Part shown: positions 22,120 to 24,096 of the stretch, one piece after another
How positions within the stretch are numbered: the first letter of the stretch is position 1
Layout of the letters: each line of letters starts with the position of its first letter
NCBI GenBank assembly: GCA_017937735.1
Contig: JAGBCZ010000044.1
Coordinates: 1-24,096, forward strand
DNA length: 24,096 nt
Source: Alphaproteobacteria bacterium
GTDB lineage: Bacteria; Pseudomonadota; Alphaproteobacteria; Rs-D84
Reading direction: 5' to 3'
The notes under the pieces: generated by a model
Told to the model about the DNA's origin: nothing
Database searches by the model: none
What the model saw: the letters and a program-made list of their open reading frames with translations, nothing else
Position numbers and translations under genes: made by a program

Positions 22120-23219
22120 AATATATGTCCTTGCAGTTGTTTTAGGTCATCAAAACTTGATAGATATTCCATGTCTTTTATAGCCGCTTTATCTGCATCA
22201 GAAAAATCATCTGTTCCGTCTTCGATTTTTAACTTTGCATCCAATATTGCGGCGTTACAATTATCCAGCGCTTCGTTCAACAAATCACGTACATCTGCGT
22301 TAATCTTTTTTGCTTCTTTTGCAATAATGCCACGTTTTGCAGAATTGAATGTCAGATTGGCAAGTAAACTGCCCACTGCACCCACCGCTGCAACTGTGGC
22401 GCCAGTTTTTATTTTTTCTTGTGTTTTTTGTTTTTGTTCTTCCCATTCTGTGGCATCCGCACTGTTTGTGTCTGTTAATGCACGGGCCACAGATGTATAC
22501 ACACCATCAACTGTATCCAAACCTTCGTCATCATATAAACCAGAATTTGCCTTGTCTATGATTTGTTCGCTTTCAATGCCTGGGGCGATACCCAATGCCT
22601 GTTTGCGCAATTTTAAATCAGCGGCCAGTTGTGTGTATTCGCCAACCAACGCCATCAGTTCATTGCCACCGGGCAATTCAACGTCTGTTGTGCCACCAGC
22701 AACCTGATTATCCCCATATTGACATGTAAAAGTTGCCAAATATGCACGCATGGCTTGTTCTGCATCTTGGTCTGCTTGTTGTTCCGCCAGTCCAGATGCC
22801 AACTGCATCCCGCCAATCCCCGTTGCGCCAATACCTAATGCGCCAATGGTACGGTTGGCCAATGATTTTTCTGCATCTTGTGCGTTTTGCAGTTCTTGTT
22901 TTTTCTTATCTATCTCTTGTTGGTTGTTTTCTTCTTGTGCATCATCTAATTTTTGAACCATATCTTGCAATTTTTTGTAAATTGTACGTCTTTCTGCATC
23001 TTTTGATTCTGCCCAGTTTATGTTTTCCAGTAATGCTTTTAGTTGTTTTGTGTCGTTAATTACAACGATAGAATCGTCCCCGTTATCCAGTTCTTTTAAT
23101 TGCTCTGATGCATATAAATATTCGGAATAATCGTCTGTATCGGCATTTGCATAACAGCCGGTGCCAATAAAACAGGCACACAAACATACGAACAAGAATT
23201 TGTGTATTGTGTATAACAT
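22110..23219 (-). CDS. Secreted coiled-coil protein paired with the duplicated Cys-rich protein
   Basis: 369 residues. Signal peptide (FLFVCLCACFIGTGCYANA); the LCAC or GTGC cysteines leave a lipoprotein possible. A coiled coil (about 80-125, Gln/Glu/Lys-rich) is followed by a glycine-rich segment (ALGIGATGIGGMQLASGLAEQ), a Cys-containing patch (AYLATFTCQYGD), ELPGGNELMALVGEYTQLAADLKLR, GIAPGIESEQIIDKANSGLYDDE, and a second hydrophobic segment (GATVAAVGAVGSLLANL). From memory this family recurs in gut alphaproteobacterial genomes with unknown role. Overlap with the next gene and a shared promoter suggest the two act together at the envelope. Confidence 0.72.
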   Translation of the reverse strand: MLYTIHKFLFVCLCACFIGTGCYANADTDDYSEYLYASEQLKELDNGDDSIVVINDTKQLKALLENINWAESKDAERRTIYKKLQDMVQKLDDAQEENNQQEIDKKKQELQNAQDAEKSLANRTIGALGIGATGIGGMQLASGLAEQQADQDAEQAMRAYLATFTCQYGDNQVAGGTTDVELPGGNELMALVGEYTQLAADLKLRKQALGIAPGIESEQIIDKANSGLYDDEGLDTVDGVYTSVARALTDTNSADATEWEEQKQKTQEKIKTGATVAAVGAVGSLLANLTFNSAKRGIIAKEAKKINADVRDLLNEALDNCNAAILDAKLKIEDGTDDFSDADKAAIKDMEYLSSFDDLKQLQGHILCN

Positions 23220-23233
23220 CTCTCTGATAATAA

Positions 23234-23263
23234 ATTATAGCAAAAACAGATTGTTTTATACAA
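23234..23263 (-). promoter_or_regulatory. Promoter of the secreted protein pair
   Basis: Minus strand TTGTAT (23263-23258), 18-nt spacer, TGCTATAAT with perfect -10 (23239-23234) and TG extension. Confidence 0.65.
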
Positions 23264-23277
23264 GACTAAAATATTCA

Positions 23278-23306
23278 TAGACATTTGAAAATGATTTATA
23301 TAAAAT
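23278..23306 (+). promoter_or_regulatory. Promoter of tRNA-Gly
   Basis: TAGACA (23278-23283), 17-nt spacer, TAAAAT (23301-23306); predicted start a few nt before the tRNA 5' end at 23317. Confidence 0.6.
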
Positions 23307-23316
23307 ACGAAACACT

Positions 23317-23390
23317 GCGGGCGTGGTATAATGGCAGCACGTCAGCTTCCCAAGCTGAAGACGAGGGTTCGATTCCCTTCGCCCGCACCA
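23317..23390 (+). tRNA. tRNA-Gly (anticodon CCC), CCA encoded
   Basis: 74 nt. Acceptor GCGGGCG / CGCCCGC, anticodon arm TCAGC-TTCCCAA-GCTGA with anticodon CCC (reads GGG), T arm with loop TTCGATT, discriminator A and an encoded CCA. Closely resembles bacterial tRNA-Gly(CCC). The D stem is weak (one mismatch, one wobble). Confidence 0.95.
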
Positions 23391-23569
23391 AAAATACAGC
23401 CGACCCTTGTGGTCGGATTTATTTTTGGCCTGTGGCGTTGGAAGAGAACCCGACAAAAGGGTTCGGAACGCAGCGTCAGCGAAGTGAAAGGGGCCCAACA
23501 AAATCACCAAGAACGCAGAGATTGGCATGATTTTGTATGGGAATTATACATTCCCTTCGCCCGCACCAA
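23372..23569. mobile_element. 178-bp noncoding element bounded by copies of the tRNA-Gly 3' end
   Basis: The 20-bp ATTCCCTTCGCCCGCACCAA occurs at 23372-23391 (in the tRNA) and again at 23550-23569. Between the copies are no plausible coding frames but four hairpins: the tRNA terminator (23400-23416), GCGTT..GAACCC/GGGTTC..AACGC (23435-23471), CAAAATCACCAA / TTGG-CA-TGATTTTG (23499-23535) and GGGAAT/ATTCCC (23539-23555). The layout is that of an integration target duplication at a tRNA 3' end, or of a tRNA-derived repeat; no integrase in the window. Confidence 0.5.
23400..23426 (+). terminator. Terminator of tRNA-Gly
   Basis: CCGACC / GGTCGG (23400-23405 with 23411-23416), loop CTTGT, then ATTTATTTTT. 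Confidence 0.85.
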
Positions 23570-23635
23570 GATTGAAGTATTGTGTGTTTGAATCAGGTAT
23601 CCTTATGACGCACACATCAATTCGTTGCTAACAAC

Positions 23636-24096
23636 TTATCTAATCTTTGTCATCAATTCTTTTACAATATCAAACATGGGACGGTCATTAACAGGTGTGC
23701 TGTATTTATAATTTAATATCGCATTATGTTTATTATCGATTTCCAAACAATGACCATCTGTTATGTGGGGGCGACCATTCGGAACAACTTGTCCCAGATT
23801 ATTTTTTGCGGCACGCCCAATTTTGTTAATATGCGCCCCTAAATCATAATATACAGATACGCCACGTACATACGGTACCCACAGTGCTAAACTGCCATCA
23901 TCACGAATATCAACATCCAAACCAGTGGCACGCAATTCGTCTATAAGGCGCATAAATGTTGCATAAGATTTTGTATCATTTAAACCAACCAAAGAAATAC
24001 GTACCGCCGGGGCCAAATAGTCACTGCGAACAACGTCATTTAAAATACGAACAACTGCATTGTTGTTATTATGAAATGCATCGACAGAAATATCCA
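23636..24096 (-). CDS. Uncharacterised protein, C-terminal 152 residues (5' end outside window)
   Basis: The minus-strand frame is open from the right edge to the stop at 23638-23636; the TTG at 24016 is an internal codon and not needed as a start. Visible sequence: DISVDAFHNNNNAVVRIL, APAVRISLVGLND, FMRLIDELRATGLDVDIRDD, LALWVPYVRGVSVYYDLGAHI, then GRPHITDGHCLEID and a helical end VKELMTKIR. Alternating strands and helices suggest a compact globular domain; I do not recognise the family. No terminator seen downstream. Confidence 0.7.
   Translation of the reverse strand, partial: DISVDAFHNNNNAVVRILNDVVRSDYLAPAVRISLVGLNDTKSYATFMRLIDELRATGLDVDIRDDGSLALWVPYVRGVSVYYDLGAHINKIGRAAKNNLGQVVPNGRPHITDGHCLEIDNKHNAILNYKYSTPVNDRPMFDIVKELMTKIR

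Noticed and set aside
23256..23528. 90-residue minus-strand ORF across the tRNA-Gly gene
   Set aside because: It is the antisense translation of the tRNA and its flank, a familiar database artefact; no SD or independent support.
23435..23569. A second complete tRNA-Gly
   Set aside because: Only the 3' acceptor strand, CCA and a T-arm-like hairpin are present; there is no matching 5' acceptor strand, D arm or anticodon arm.
23285..23591. Two plus-strand ORFs of 81 and 86 residues through the tRNA and the 178-bp element
   Set aside because: They read through a tRNA and several hairpins and are explained by structured noncoding sequence.
1..24096. CRISPR array, insertion sequence, transposase or phage structural genes
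   Set aside because: No regularly spaced repeats and no transposase, integrase or phage proteins were found on either strand.

Overview
The window looks like a chromosomal segment of an AT-leaning alphaproteobacterium, probably an uncultured host- or gut-associated lineage. This is inferred from gene content: a primary sigma factor with an alphaproteobacterial-type core, an AddA-type helicase, a DUF2155 protein, and the rpsP-rimM-trmD-rplS set. I ran no database search, so taxonomy below class is open. Most genes sit in tight operons with ATGA or 1-nt stop/start junctions. The best promoters match TTGACA/TATAAT closely, and many genes end in strong Rho-independent terminators.

Layout. 1-2,900 (+): 3' part of rpoD, a guanylate-kinase-like protein, and a diverged tandem pair of unknown small proteins. 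2,950-6,250 (-): a secreted protein with a LamG/ConA-like domain behind a long, highly structured leader or small-RNA region (about 3,880-4,200), then a membrane-anchored coiled-coil protein. 6,285-11,080 (+): a recombination-repair block, with AddA split into a helicase ORF and an overlapping RecB-type nuclease ORF, followed by recN. 11,080-12,260: a very AT-rich patch with a Nudix hydrolase, then a small unknown gene behind a near-perfect promoter. 12,290-16,920 (-): DUF2155, a membrane protein, a DUF1460 lipoprotein, tsaD, a papain/transglutaminase-like protein, xseA and a coupled unknown gene. 16,940-20,240 (-): the rpsP-rimM-trmD-rplS operon, interrupted by four small four- or six-cysteine proteins. 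20,240-23,260 (-): a pair of overlapping secreted envelope proteins, one with an internal duplication. 23,280-23,570 (+): tRNA-Gly(CCC) followed by a 178-bp structured element ending in a 20-bp copy of the tRNA 3' end. 23,636-end (-): the 3' part of an unknown gene.

Most unusual points: (1) four Cys-rich mini-proteins inside a ribosomal-protein/tRNA-modification operon; (2) a 178-bp noncoding element duplicating the tRNA-Gly 3' end; (3) a promoter- and terminator-bounded RNA with mutually exclusive long stems, overlapped by a chain of tiny stop/start-coupled ORFs leading into a secreted-protein gene; (4) a split AddA that keeps every catalytic residue; (5) several SD-less genes whose -10 box lies 6-7 nt before the ATG, implying leaderless mRNAs; (6) RpoD with Asn in place of the conserved first Trp of the region 2.4 Trp pair.
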